Part shown: positions 8,829 through 17,294 of the stretch, one piece after another
How positions within the stretch are numbered: the stretch's first letter is position 1
Layout: each line of letters starts with the position of its first letter
Origin: ZC4RG30 sp964632365
GTDB lineage: Bacteria > Pseudomonadota > Gammaproteobacteria > Steroidobacterales > Steroidobacteraceae
Direction of reading: 5' to 3'
Assembly: GCA_964632365.1 (NCBI GenBank)
Contig: CAZWDR010000047.1
Location: 1 to 21,437, forward strand
Length of the DNA stretch: 21,437 bases
Made by a program: the position numbers and the translations under genes
The notes under the pieces: model-generated
The model's input: only the letters and a program-made list of their open reading frames with translations
What the model was told of the DNA's origin: nothing
The model's database searches: none

Positions 8829-11800
8829 CGTTCGTAGCGCAGGCCGGCCACGAAACGCCGGCCGAGCAGGTCGAACAATCCCTCGTTGGTGGGAATCGAG
8901 CCGCCGAAGCCCCAGTCCGGCGCCAGCGGCGGGGCCGCATCGAACAGGTTCTGCACATTCAGGTACACGCGGGTGTTCGGCATCCGGGGCGGCTGCCAGC
9001 GCACCTGCGCGCCGGTGGTGGCCGCGGCGCGTACGTGGCGCTGGTCGAGGTCCGCCGGACCGAACGTGGAATCGTAACTGCCACTGCTGATGTAGCGCTG
9101 GCTCACCGACAGCCGCAGCGGGCCGCGTTCGAAGGCCAGCAGCAGGTTGGACTGGAACCGCGGCGCGCCGCCGAACAGTCCGGTCTGTCCGGCGCGATCA
9201 GTGCGCACGCCGGCCGGATCAGTCATCGAGCTTTCCAGCGTGCGGTTCGCGAACAGCCGCAGCGCCACCGAGCCGCCACCGAACCAGTCCACCGCGCGTC
9301 GCCACGACAGCTCCAGGTCGATGCCCCGCGAGCGCGCACCGGCGATGTTCAGCACCAGGTTGTTGACGCGGTTGATCTGGCCGTCCGGACCATCGCGCTC
9401 GATCAGCGCGCAAAGCGCCTGCTGTCCGTCGGCGCAGCCGTCGATGATCCGCTGCACGCCATAGAGCGCGATCGCGTCGTGCACGCGGATGTCGTAGTAG
9501 TCGGCCGCGATCGAGAACGACGGCGCCCACGCCGGGCGCAGCACGAAGCCCGCGGTGGTGGTGTCGGCACGCTCCGGCTCCACCTGCGGATTGCCGCGGC
9601 GATCGCCCACCACGGCATAGATCGGCGCGCCCTCGCGCACCCGGTCGACGATCGTGATGCCCACGGAGCTGAAGTCGTGACGGTCCGACAGGCTGCCGGC
9701 ACGGATGTCGCGCGAGCGTGTGGCCCGCAGGCGCAGCGACGGGATGGCCTGCCAGTCGAGGCCGGCGCGCCACGCGCCGATGGTGCCGCTGCCGCTGTAG
9801 CGGGCGGAGCGCACCGCCGCGTGCAGGTCGAGCCGCTCGGCCAGCGGCCGGTCACGCAGCACCGGCAGCAGCGCCTCGGCAAACGCCTCGCGCACCGCGT
9901 AGCGACCTTGGAGGATCACGCGTGAGGCGCGCTCGAAGATGTTCACATTGTTCAGGTAGGCAGCGGGCAGCCCGCGATAGCCCTGCGACTCCGCCGGTTC
10001 GACGATCAGCGGATCGAGCGAGGCGGGATAGCGCGGCGCGCGGCTGTCGACCGCCTCGGCGCGCCAGGTGAGTCCCGCGGCGACGCTGATGGGCGCCACG
10101 GTGCGCCAGGGCAGATCGCCGTTCACGGTGAGTTCGGCCACCTGTTCATCGACGTTCTGGATCTGCTCGGTATCGCCCTCGGTGACCCAGTCGCGCGCCT
10201 GCGGCGAGGCCGACATCGGTCCGAACAGGTTCAGCGGCACGCATCCGTCATCCGGAAAGGTCAGTGTCGAGCGGCAGACGGTGCGGCCAGTGTCCGGATC
10301 GATGACGCTGTCGATGGCGCGGTACACCCGGTCGAGGCGCAGCACGTCCTCATATCCGATCACGGTGTGGTTGCGGCCGTACTGGTAATAGCCGCTGAGG
10401 CTCCACCCCGGCAGGTGCCATTCCCCGCCCAACGTGCCGGTGACCAGATCGGTGCGCAGGCTGGCGCGGGTGTCGCCGAGTTCGCCGCGCGAGGCGGCGC
10501 GCCCGAGACGGAAGGATTCCACGCCCAGCGACTGCATCTGGTCGCGCAGCGGCTGCGGCAGGAAGGCGTTGTCGGCAAAGATGGTCGCTTCCCATGATCC
10601 CCACAGTGCGGGCGGCTCCTTGCCGAACGCGTTGCGCGTGCTGCCGGCCATCACCTGCGCGAACGCGGACACCGACGCGGTCGGCTGCGTGCTGAGGCGC
10701 GCGAATCCGGAAAGGCGCTGCTGGTCGGGCAGGATCCACACGTGCTCGGCCGCGGGATTCGCGCCGCCGCCGCCGGACTGCGTGACACTGGTGTACAGCG
10801 CGCCGCGTTCGAACGGGGCCGTCGCGCCGCCGGCGAGGAATTCCGTGCCGCGCAGCGGACCTGAAGTGATCAGGCCGCCGAAGGTGTAGTTCGTGCTGTG
10901 CACATCGCGGGCGATGATCTCGCGCGGGCCGGCCGGATCCGGATTCGTGATCGCGGCCTGGCCGTCGTACCAGCCGCGGCTGGCATAGCCGCGGATGCCC
11001 TCGGCGCGAAACACCTCGGTGGACAGCAGCAGCTGCGAGGTCTCGCCGATGCGCGCGCCGAAGGTCAGCCCGGCCTCCAGGTTCTCGTAATCCCCCGCAT
11101 CGGCGATGCCCGCCTGCGCATGCGCGCGCAGGCCGCGGAAATCATCATCGAGGATGACGTTCACCACGCCGCTGACCGCATCGGAGCCATAGCTGGCCGA
11201 GGCGCCGCCGGTGACCACTTCGACGCGATCCACCAGCTGCCGCGGAAACAGCGCCACATCGACGGTGCCGAAGCGCGTCGAGGGCACCATGCGGCGTCCA
11301 TCCAGCAGCATCAGCGTGCGGATGGTGCCAATGCCGCGCAGGTTCAGGTAGCTGGCGCCCACCGCGCCGGAGGTGCCGAAGGACTGTGTCTGCGGTGTGT
11401 CGTTGTTCAGGAAATGTGGCAGTTGCGCCAGTGCATCGACCAGCGTGGTGGGACCGAGCTCTTCCAGCTCGGCGCGCGACAGCGCCGCCACCGGCGTCGG
11501 CGTCGTCATGCCGTCGCGCGCGATGCGCGTGCCGGTGACCTCGACCTCGGGCAGCGATTCATCCTCCGCCAGGTCGCGGTACGGCACCTCGGTCGCATCG
11601 GTGCGGGCCGCGCTGGCCGGCCGATCCTCCGCTGCCGCACGGATGGTCAGCTGGCCGCGCCCGCTGACCGATGCCACAAGGCCCGTGCCGCGCAGCAGCT
11701 GCTGCAGGCCGGCGTGGATCTCGTGCCGGCCGCGCAGCGCCTGAGTCCGCCTGTCGTGCAGCAGCTCGTAGGGAAACAGCACCGGCACGCCGGCCTGCTG

Positions 11801-11944
11801 CGCGAAGCGCGTGACGCTCTGCGTGGCGGGACCTGCGGGGATGTCGAAGGGACGCGGCGCGGCCACGGCCAGCGACGTGGCCAGCAGCGTGGCGATGGCC
11901 CAGAGCAGGAGGGTCCGCCGGCGATGCCAGGCGGGTGGCCACAT
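8825..11944 (-). CDS. TonB-dependent outer-membrane receptor with STN signalling domain
   Basis: Starting at MWPPAWHRRR the protein is 1039 residues. A signal peptide (about 1-29) is followed by an STN/secretin-TonB short domain (about 32-102: PFDIPAGPATQSVTRFAQQA to GQLTIRAA). A TonB-box region (LPEVEVTGTRI), a plug with LRGIGTIRTLMLLDGRR and VVTGGASASYGSDAVSGVVN, and a long beta-barrel follow. The STN domain is the hallmark of transducers that signal to FecR-type proteins, and fecR lies immediately upstream (13-nt gap with GGGGCG before the ATG). Two Cys pairs in the barrel probably form loop disulfides. The protein ends in GLRYER rather than an aromatic residue. The substrate is unknown; siderophores, other metal chelates and glycans are all possible. 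An earlier start at 12052 would run into fecR and lacks a signal peptide. Confidence 0.92.
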   Translation of the reverse strand: MWPPAWHRRRTLLLWAIATLLATSLAVAAPRPFDIPAGPATQSVTRFAQQAGVPVLFPYELLHDRRTQALRGRHEIHAGLQQLLRGTGLVASVSGRGQLTIRAAAEDRPASAARTDATEVPYRDLAEDESLPEVEVTGTRIARDGMTTPTPVAALSRAELEELGPTTLVDALAQLPHFLNNDTPQTQSFGTSGAVGASYLNLRGIGTIRTLMLLDGRRMVPSTRFGTVDVALFPRQLVDRVEVVTGGASASYGSDAVSGVVNVILDDDFRGLRAHAQAGIADAGDYENLEAGLTFGARIGETSQLLLSTEVFRAEGIRGYASRGWYDGQAAITNPDPAGPREIIARDVHSTNYTFGGLITSGPLRGTEFLAGGATAPFERGALYTSVTQSGGGGANPAAEHVWILPDQQRLSGFARLSTQPTASVSAFAQVMAGSTRNAFGKEPPALWGSWEATIFADNAFLPQPLRDQMQSLGVESFRLGRAASRGELGDTRASLRTDLVTGTLGGEWHLPGWSLSGYYQYGRNHTVIGYEDVLRLDRVYRAIDSVIDPDTGRTVCRSTLTFPDDGCVPLNLFGPMSASPQARDWVTEGDTEQIQNVDEQVAELTVNGDLPWRTVAPISVAAGLTWRAEAVDSRAPRYPASLDPLIVEPAESQGYRGLPAAYLNNVNIFERASRVILQGRYAVREAFAEALLPVLRDRPLAERLDLHAAVRSARYSGSGTIGAWRAGLDWQAIPSLRLRATRSRDIRAGSLSDRHDFSSVGITIVDRVREGAPIYAVVGDRRGNPQVEPERADTTTAGFVLRPAWAPSFSIAADYYDIRVHDAIALYGVQRIIDGCADGQQALCALIERDGPDGQINRVNNLVLNIAGARSRGIDLELSWRRAVDWFGGGSVALRLFANRTLESSMTDPAGVRTDRAGQTGLFGGAPRFQSNLLLAFERGPLRLSVSQRYISSGSYDSTFGPADLDQRHVRAAATTGAQVRWQPPRMPNTRVYLNVQNLFDAAPPLAPDWGFGGSIPTNEGLFDLLGRRFVAGLRYER

Positions 11945-11957
11945 CGCCCCGGGTCGT

Positions 11958-12998
11958 TCAGCGCTTCGGGAAGATCCTGATGCTGCCGTCTGGGGCACGG
12001 GAGGACTCGAGACCGAAGTTCGTGCGCAGCGCCTCGAGCAGCCATTCCACATCGCCGGCGGGCACGGCGCCGCCGATGAGCGTGGCGGCCGCGGCCGGAT
12101 CGGTGATCGTGAAGCGCACGGGCGTGTAGCGAGCGAACTCGGCGAGGGCCTCGGACAACGGCTGGCCGCGGAACTCGATCATGCCGCGCCGCCAGGCCAA
12201 CCGCGCGGACATCTCCTGCTCATCAAGGTGCGAGACACGGGTGCTGCCGTCGGCCGCGATGCGCATCGCCTGGCCGTGGTCGAGTTCGCCGGCGATGTCG
12301 CTGCCGGCGAGCAGCCGCACGCGTCCCTCGGTGACCACGACATCGATCACGCCGCCGTCGTGCAGGCGGATGTCGAACTCGGTGCCGACGGCTTCGACGA
12401 TGTGGCCACCCACCACGACGCGGAACGGCCGCGACGGGTCATGCGCGACGCTGAACAGCGCCTCGCCCCGCTGCAGTCGCAGTTCACGCGCGGCGCCATC
12501 CAGGCGAAGGACCTCCACCAGCGAACCGGTGTTCACGGCGAGCCTTGAACCGTCAGCGAGTGTGTGCGTGCGCTGCTCGCCGATGGCCGTGGACAGCGGC
12601 GCAGCCGCGACCCGCGCGAGCCGGCCCGACACCGGCGCAAGACCGCCCTGGTGGATCCATGCCGCGGCGCCTGCAACCAGCACCCCCAGGACGAGTCCCG
12701 CGGCCAGCGCCGCGGGACGGCGCCGGGCGGGCCGCGTGGACTGCGGCTGCTGCGCATGCGGAATCGCCGCCGGCTGCTCCAGCCCTTCCGGGATGACATC
12801 AGCCAGCGCGTTCATCACGTCGAGGTCGGCCCACAGGGCAGACATCTGGCGCAAGGCGCGGGCATTGGCCGGAGTCGCCGCGCACCAATGGCGCAGACCG
12901 GCCCGCTCCTCGGCCGACATGCCGCGGTCAAGGCGGGCGATCCACTGCGTGGCTTCGTCGCGCGCGCGGGACAGGTCCGGGAATTCGGTGACGCTCAT
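11958..12998 (-). CDS. FecR-family transmembrane anti-sigma regulator
   Basis: The 346-residue inner-membrane protein should relay a signal from the periplasmic STN domain of the receptor to the ECF sigma factor. Residues about 12-55 match the N-terminal cytoplasmic domain of FecR proteins (DEATQWIARL, AGLRHWCAATPANARAL, W56). One membrane segment lies at about 95-114. The FecR core (about 138-232) contains EQRTHTLADGSRLAVNTGS and FRVVVGGHIVEAVGTEFDIR. The C-terminus (about 270-345; FRGQPLSEALAEFARY) is the STN-like DUF4974 region. Its ATG overlaps the sigma factor's TGA as ATGA, so the two are translationally coupled. The family call is firm; the ligand sensed is not known. Confidence 0.92.
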   Translation of the reverse strand: MSVTEFPDLSRARDEATQWIARLDRGMSAEERAGLRHWCAATPANARALRQMSALWADLDVMNALADVIPEGLEQPAAIPHAQQPQSTRPARRRPAALAAGLVLGVLVAGAAAWIHQGGLAPVSGRLARVAAAPLSTAIGEQRTHTLADGSRLAVNTGSLVEVLRLDGAARELRLQRGEALFSVAHDPSRPFRVVVGGHIVEAVGTEFDIRLHDGGVIDVVVTEGRVRLLAGSDIAGELDHGQAMRIAADGSTRVSHLDEQEMSARLAWRRGMIEFRGQPLSEALAEFARYTPVRFTITDPAAAATLIGGAVPAGDVEWLLEALRTNFGLESSRAPDGSIRIFPKR

Positions 12999-13537
12999 GA
13001 CATCGCCCGCACGGGCCGGCCGGCCAGCGGGCGAACCTGCGTCATGCGCTCACTGCACAGCAGCAGGCCTTTCGCGATGTGCTTCTCGACCGTGCTTTGC
13101 GCAATACCGAGACGCTGGGCAATTTCTTCCTGTGACAAACCGTAGACCTTCCTCAACACGAACACACGCCGGCATTGTTCCGGCAAACTGCCCACCGCCT
13201 CGCAGAATGCGAGGAAACGCTGCTCCGAATCGACTTGCGCCTCGACCGGCGCCGCCTCGTCGACGAACTGCTCCGCATCGAGGCTGTCGAGCGAGCCGGT
13301 GCGCCGGTAGCTGGCGCTGGTGACATGGTCGAGCGCCACATTGCGCGCAGTGCGCAACAGGAATGCGCGGGCGTCGCGGATGCTGTGCCGCCCTTCGGCT
13401 TCGAAGCTGCGCACGAAGGCTTCCTGCAGCACGTCCTCGACATCATGGCGACCGACGATGCCGCGCACGGCACGCGCCAGCATGCCCCGGCACGCGAGAT
13501 ACATTGATTCGACGCCATTCTGTGGGCGCTTGTTCAT
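12995..13537 (-). CDS. ECF sigma factor, FecI-like
   Basis: The 180-residue protein has sigma region 2 (about 11-80, DVEDVLQEAFVRSFE and ARAFLLRTARNVALDHV) and region 4 (about 112-165, LPEQCRRVFVLRKVYGLSQ and IAQRLGIAQSTVEKHIAKG). It lacks region 3 and any extra domain, as expected for an extracytoplasmic-function sigma. I chose the ATG at 13537 because GGGGGA lies 8 nt upstream of it and the earlier ATG at 13570 falls inside the -10 box of a good promoter. It is the first gene of the sigma-fecR-receptor unit. By family precedent it should direct transcription of the receptor genes once the substrate binds. Confidence 0.93.
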   Translation of the reverse strand: MNKRPQNGVESMYLACRGMLARAVRGIVGRHDVEDVLQEAFVRSFEAEGRHSIRDARAFLLRTARNVALDHVTSASYRRTGSLDSLDAEQFVDEAAPVEAQVDSEQRFLAFCEAVGSLPEQCRRVFVLRKVYGLSQEEIAQRLGIAQSTVEKHIAKGLLLCSERMTQVRPLAGRPVRAMS

Positions 13538-13568
13538 GACTGGCCGTCCCCCAACCCAGCTCGGCAGC

Positions 13569-13598
13569 ACTATAGGCGCTTCCTGCGGCCTGCCTCAA
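13569..13598 (-). promoter_or_regulatory. Sigma-70 promoter of the ECF sigma-fecR-receptor operon
   Basis: On the minus strand TTGAGG (13598-13593) and TATAGT (13574-13569) are 18 nt apart, matching the consensus at four and five positions. The predicted start near 13562 leaves about 24 nt of leader containing the GGGGGA ribosome-binding site. Confidence 0.65.
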
Positions 13599-13628
13599 CT
13601 TCACCGCACCGGCCTGCGTGATGGATGG

Positions 13629-13655
13629 CGGAAAATTCCGGCTGGATCGTCTTTT
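13629..13655 (+). promoter_or_regulatory. Possible ECF-type promoter or operator of the second receptor gene
   Basis: GGAAAA at 13630-13635 is followed by CGTCTTTT at 13648-13655. These look like the GGAAAT and GTCCTTT elements recalled for FecI-type promoters, but the spacing is several bases shorter than usual. The same bases form a small dyad, CGGAA-AA-TTCCG (13629-13640), which could instead bind a repressor. The TSS would lie roughly 75 nt upstream of the receptor ATG. Confidence 0.3.
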
Positions 13656-13733
13656 ACCCCTGAAGGGCAGTCGCGCGGGAGGAGGGTCCCGGGCCGCGCC
13701 CGCACAGACGCAAAAAAAGTACAGGGGAAACCA

Positions 13734-16700
13734 ATGCAAGGACATCCATTCGCCGTGGCGGGCAGACAGCCCGCAGCTTCCGTCAATCCTGCCTGGCGCG
13801 TCGCCGTCGCGGTCGCCTTTGCAGTGGGAGCGGGTGCGGCGAAGCCGGTTTTCGCGGCCGAGGCAGCGGATGCATCGGCCGATGCGCTGGTGCTCGATGA
13901 GGTGCAGGTCACCGGTTCGCGCATCGTGCGCCGCGACCTTGAGTCCTCCAGCCCGGTGGTCACCGTCGAGAGCCAGGCCTTCGACGAGTCGAGCACGCTT
14001 GCGGTCGAGTCGGTGCTGAACCAGCTCCCGCAGTTCGTGCCGGCCAACACGCAGTTCAACACCGGCGATGTGTTTCCCACCGCCACCAGCACGCCGGGCA
14101 TTTCCACGGTGAGCCTGCGCGGGCTGGGTGCGAACCGCACGCTGGTGCTGATCGACGGCCGCCGCGCGCAGCCGGTGAACTCCACGCTGGTCATCGACAC
14201 CAATTCCATTCCGTCCTCCGCGCTCGAGAGCGTCGAGATCATCAGCGGCGGTGCATCCGCCGTGTATGGCGCCGACGCGCTGGGCGGCGTCACCAACTTC
14301 AAGCTGCGCAGCAACTTCCAGGGCATCGACCTGCAGCTGCGCACCGGCATCACCGAAGAGGGCGATGGCGAGGAGAACCGCGTCAGCCTGCTGCTGGGCA
14401 CCGGCATCGGGCGCAGCGGCAATGCCATGCTCGGCATGGAATGGAGCGAGCGCGGCGAAGTGCTCGCGATGGATCGCGCTTTCTATCGCGACGCGCTGCA
14501 TGACCTGAACACGCCCACAGGCGCCAATGGCCGCATGAACGGCTTCTCGTACGAGGCCGTGACCACGAACCTGCTCACGGCCGACCAGGCCTCGCTGCAG
14601 GCCGCCGCCAATGCGATGTTCCCGGACCGCCCCGGCTACATGACCAACGTGCCGCTGGCCAACAGCCCGAACGGCTTCATGATCAACCCGGACGGCACGC
14701 TGTACCGCAGCGAGGGCGGCGGCATCGGCGCGGTGCCCAGCACCGGCTTCGACAGCGACAACTACCGCATCACGCCGCAGGGCCTGCTGATGCAGACCAA
14801 CACGGACCTGCGCTATTCAAGCCCGATGACGCGCTACTCGCTGTTCGGCAAGGCGAACTTCGCGTTCAACGATGCGCTGGAAGCCTATTCCCAGGTGAAC
14901 TTCGTCAACACGACCAACCGCCAGGTGCTGCAGCCCTCCGGCGCGGTCGGCGGCTTTGCCGCGTCGATTCCCTATGGCAGCGCGGTCTATGGTCCGTCGC
15001 TGGCCGCCGATGGCGTCGCGACGCTGCCGGAATACCAGGCCGGCGGCGCCTATGGCCTGAACTGCCCCGCCGTGGGCGGCTGCACGCGCTCCGAGGCCTT
15101 CCCGGTCTCGCCGGAACTGGCCGCGCTGCTCAATGCACGCGGCACGAACCGCTACGCGAACGACCTGCCGGCCGCGAGCCGTCCGGCCCGTCAGTTCGAT
15201 CCCGTCACTGGCGTCGAGATCCCGGTGCGCGGCGCGAACTCCAACTGGGCGATGGGCGGCACCTTCGACTTCCTGCCGGCGCGCACCATCGAGAACGGCA
15301 CCACGCTGTACCAGCTTCTGGCCGGCCTGCGCGGCGACCTCCCGTTTGGTGACTGGACCTGGGATGCCTATGCTTCGCACGGCGCGACGCGCACCGACCT
15401 CGACTACATCGGCTGGGTGTCGACCGAGCGCTGGCGCGCGCTGGCCTCCGCGCCGAACTTCGGCCGCGGCGCCAACATCGCCGGCGCCGCCTCGACGAGC
15501 CTGCAGTGCACGACGGGCCTGCCGGTGTTCGGCAGCTTCGAGGTGTCCGAGGACTGCGTCAACTCGCTGCGCGGCAACTACACCGACCGCACGCGCCTGA
15601 CGCAGGACATCATCGAGGCGACCGCGCAGGGCGGCCTGTTCGACCTGCCGGCCGGCGAGCTGCGGGCGGCGGTGGGCGTGACCCGCCGCGACAACAAGTT
15701 CCGCTACATGCCCGATGCCACGCGCGACCGCAGCAACATCATCGACTCGGTGGTGGGTTCGTTCGGCCAGGCCAACGTGATCGGCGAGACGCGCGTGGAC
15801 GAGATCTACGGCGAGATGCTGGTGCCGCTGCTGCGCGACGCGCCGTTCGCGAAGTCACTGGAACTCGAACTCGGCTACCGCTATTCCGACTATGGCTCGG
15901 CCGGCAATGTGCCCACCTACAAGGGCCTGTTCAGCTGGGCGCCGGTGGACTGGATGCGCTTCCGTGGCGGCTACCAGCTCGCGAACCGCGCGCCGAACAT
16001 CAACGAGCTGTTCCTCGATGCCAGCAGCAGCGCGGTGACGCTGATCCCGAACGACCCGTGCCGTTCGGATACCACCGCGACCTGGGGCAACCATCCGAAC
16101 AACCCGGACCGGGCTGCGGCGCAGGCGCTGTGCGAGGCCATCATCGGCAACACCGCGTCGGATTTCAGCGCCAACCCGAACGGTTACCTCGGCGGGCGCG
16201 GTGACGGCGTGATGCTGCAGATCACCAGCGGCAACGAACAGCTGCAGAGCGAGGAGGGCAAGACCTTCACGCTGGGTGCGGTGTTCCGCTCGCCGTTCGC
16301 GCATCCGCTGCTGGCCGGCTCGACGCTGGCGGTGGACTGGTACCAGGTGAAGATCAGCGACGCGATCACGCAGGTGAGCGCGCAGACCACCTACGACCTG
16401 TGCTTCAACCGCTCCGGCACCAGCAACCCGGGCTACGCGTTCAACGATCCGAATGGCGTCTGCGCCAACATCGATCGCGACGAGACCACCGGCGCAGCCA
16501 ACAGCGTCACCTCGACCTATGCCAACACCGGCACGCAGGAAACCTCGGGCATCGACGCGACGCTCAGCTGGCGCGCGGCGCTGGCCGACATGGGCCTGCC
16601 GTCGCTTCCCGGCTTCCTGAGCCTGAACTTCTCGTACACGAAGCTGTTCGAGTTCAAGGCGCAGGAGTTCGCGGGTGGCGAGACCCAGGAGTTCGCCGGC

Positions 16701-17096
16701 ACGCTGGGTCGCGGCGGCCAGTTCGACTGGCGCGCCGTGACCACGCTGCGCTACGGCACGTCGAACTGGGACGTGGCGCTGAATGTGCGGCTGCTGCCCG
16801 CCATCGAGAACGCGGTGTATGTCACCGACCCCGACACGCCGATCGCCGGCGCCGGCGGTTATGACATGTGGGGCCTGGTGGGCAACTTCGATGTCACCCG
16901 GAACCTGTCCATCGGCCTCGGTGTCGACAACCTGTTCAACCGCCAGCCCGAGAAGGTGGGCGCCGGACAGACGATCAACATCGCGGCGGTGAACGGTGGC
17001 GGCACCCGCACCTACAACGGCAGCGGCAGCACGGTCGCGTCTTATTACGACGTGCTCGGACGCCGCTACTTCATGAACGTGAAGCTGCGCTTCTGA
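13734..17096 (+). CDS. Large TonB-dependent outer-membrane receptor without STN domain
   Basis: From the ATG at 13734, which follows AGGGGA (13723-13728) by 5 nt, the protein is 1120 residues. It has a signal peptide (about 1-42), then at once a TonB-box region (VLDEVQVTGSRI), a plug with SLRGLGANRTLVLIDGRRA and IISGGASAVYGADALGGVTN, and a long barrel ending in NVKLRF with the usual aromatic last residue. Eight cysteines fall into four close pairs, suggesting disulfide-closed extracellular loops. The open frame extends 138 codons upstream, but that part is antisense to the sigma gene and has no signal peptide. It diverges from the ECF sigma operon and may be its regulatory target. It resembles the large receptors of sphingomonads, Caulobacter and xanthomonads; no substrate can be assigned. 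Confidence 0.92.
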   Translation: MQGHPFAVAGRQPAASVNPAWRVAVAVAFAVGAGAAKPVFAAEAADASADALVLDEVQVTGSRIVRRDLESSSPVVTVESQAFDESSTLAVESVLNQLPQFVPANTQFNTGDVFPTATSTPGISTVSLRGLGANRTLVLIDGRRAQPVNSTLVIDTNSIPSSALESVEIISGGASAVYGADALGGVTNFKLRSNFQGIDLQLRTGITEEGDGEENRVSLLLGTGIGRSGNAMLGMEWSERGEVLAMDRAFYRDALHDLNTPTGANGRMNGFSYEAVTTNLLTADQASLQAAANAMFPDRPGYMTNVPLANSPNGFMINPDGTLYRSEGGGIGAVPSTGFDSDNYRITPQGLLMQTNTDLRYSSPMTRYSLFGKANFAFNDALEAYSQVNFVNTTNRQVLQPSGAVGGFAASIPYGSAVYGPSLAADGVATLPEYQAGGAYGLNCPAVGGCTRSEAFPVSPELAALLNARGTNRYANDLPAASRPARQFDPVTGVEIPVRGANSNWAMGGTFDFLPARTIENGTTLYQLLAGLRGDLPFGDWTWDAYASHGATRTDLDYIGWVSTERWRALASAPNFGRGANIAGAASTSLQCTTGLPVFGSFEVSEDCVNSLRGNYTDRTRLTQDIIEATAQGGLFDLPAGELRAAVGVTRRDNKFRYMPDATRDRSNIIDSVVGSFGQANVIGETRVDEIYGEMLVPLLRDAPFAKSLELELGYRYSDYGSAGNVPTYKGLFSWAPVDWMRFRGGYQLANRAPNINELFLDASSSAVTLIPNDPCRSDTTATWGNHPNNPDRAAAQALCEAIIGNTASDFSANPNGYLGGRGDGVMLQITSGNEQLQSEEGKTFTLGAVFRSPFAHPLLAGSTLAVDWYQVKISDAITQVSAQTTYDLCFNRSGTSNPGYAFNDPNGVCANIDRDETTGAANSVTSTYANTGTQETSGIDATLSWRAALADMGLPSLPGFLSLNFSYTKLFEFKAQEFAGGETQEFAGTLGRGGQFDWRAVTTLRYGTSNWDVALNVRLLPAIENAVYVTDPDTPIAGAGGYDMWGLVGNFDVTRNLSIGLGVDNLFNRQPEKVGAGQTINIAAVNGGGTRTYNGSGSTVASYYDVLGRRYFMNVKLRF

Positions 17097-17120
17097 CGCG
17101 CGGCTGCCCCGGCCCCCAAA

Positions 17121-17177
17121 CGGGGACGGGGACTGGATACTGGCCACCACTCCCGGCCAGCCCAGTCTTCGTCCCCG
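17121..17177. repeat. Long imperfect hairpin after the receptor gene
   Basis: The arms at 17121-17136 and 17162-17177 are complementary over 16 bp with two mismatches (CGGGGAC...GACTGG against CCAGTC...GTCCCCG). Inside them CTGGCC (17140-17145) pairs with GGCCAG (17155-17160) around a 9-nt loop. It begins 25 nt after the receptor stop and lacks a T-tract, so it is either an mRNA 3'-end stabiliser/Rho-linked structure or an extragenic repeat of REP type. Confidence 0.7.
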
Positions 17178-17185
17178 GACTTCAG

Positions 17186-17226
17186 CCCGGTGATCGGCAG
17201 CAATGCTGCCGCCGGCGGACACCGGG
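17186..17226. repeat. Nested inverted repeat
   Basis: The outer arms CCCGGTG (17186-17192) and CACCGGG (17220-17226) are perfect complements. Inside them CGGCAGC (17195-17201) pairs perfectly with GCTGCCG (17205-17211) around the triloop AAT. No T-tract follows on either strand. Confidence 0.65.
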
Positions 17227-17236
17227 ACATCCAGAC

Positions 17237-17270
17237 CAACAAAAAGGCCGCCGGGCAATGCCGGGCGGCC
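17237..17270 (-). terminator. bamD: Intrinsic terminator of bamD
   Basis: An 11-bp stem with one mismatch (17246-17256 with 17260-17270, triloop AAT) is followed on the minus strand by TTTTTGTTG (17245-17237). It begins 25 nt beyond the bamD stop. On the + strand only TTT follows, so it would terminate the receptor transcript weakly if at all. Confidence 0.88.
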
Positions 17271-17294
17271 TTTGCGCATCGGGGCGGCTGCGGA

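Noticed and set aside
13538..13570. Earlier ATG for the ECF sigma factor at 13570
   Set aside because: It lies in the -10 box of the likely promoter, and the added residues cover the strong GGGGGA ribosome-binding site of the later ATG.
13673..13733. Riboswitch in the leader of the second receptor gene
   Set aside because: Only a short GCGCGG/CCGCGC stem and an A-rich stretch before the ribosome-binding site are present; there is no room or motif for a cobalamin or similar riboswitch.
15855..17279. 474-codon open frame on the minus strand
   Set aside because: It is antisense to the second receptor gene and lacks a start signal and domains.
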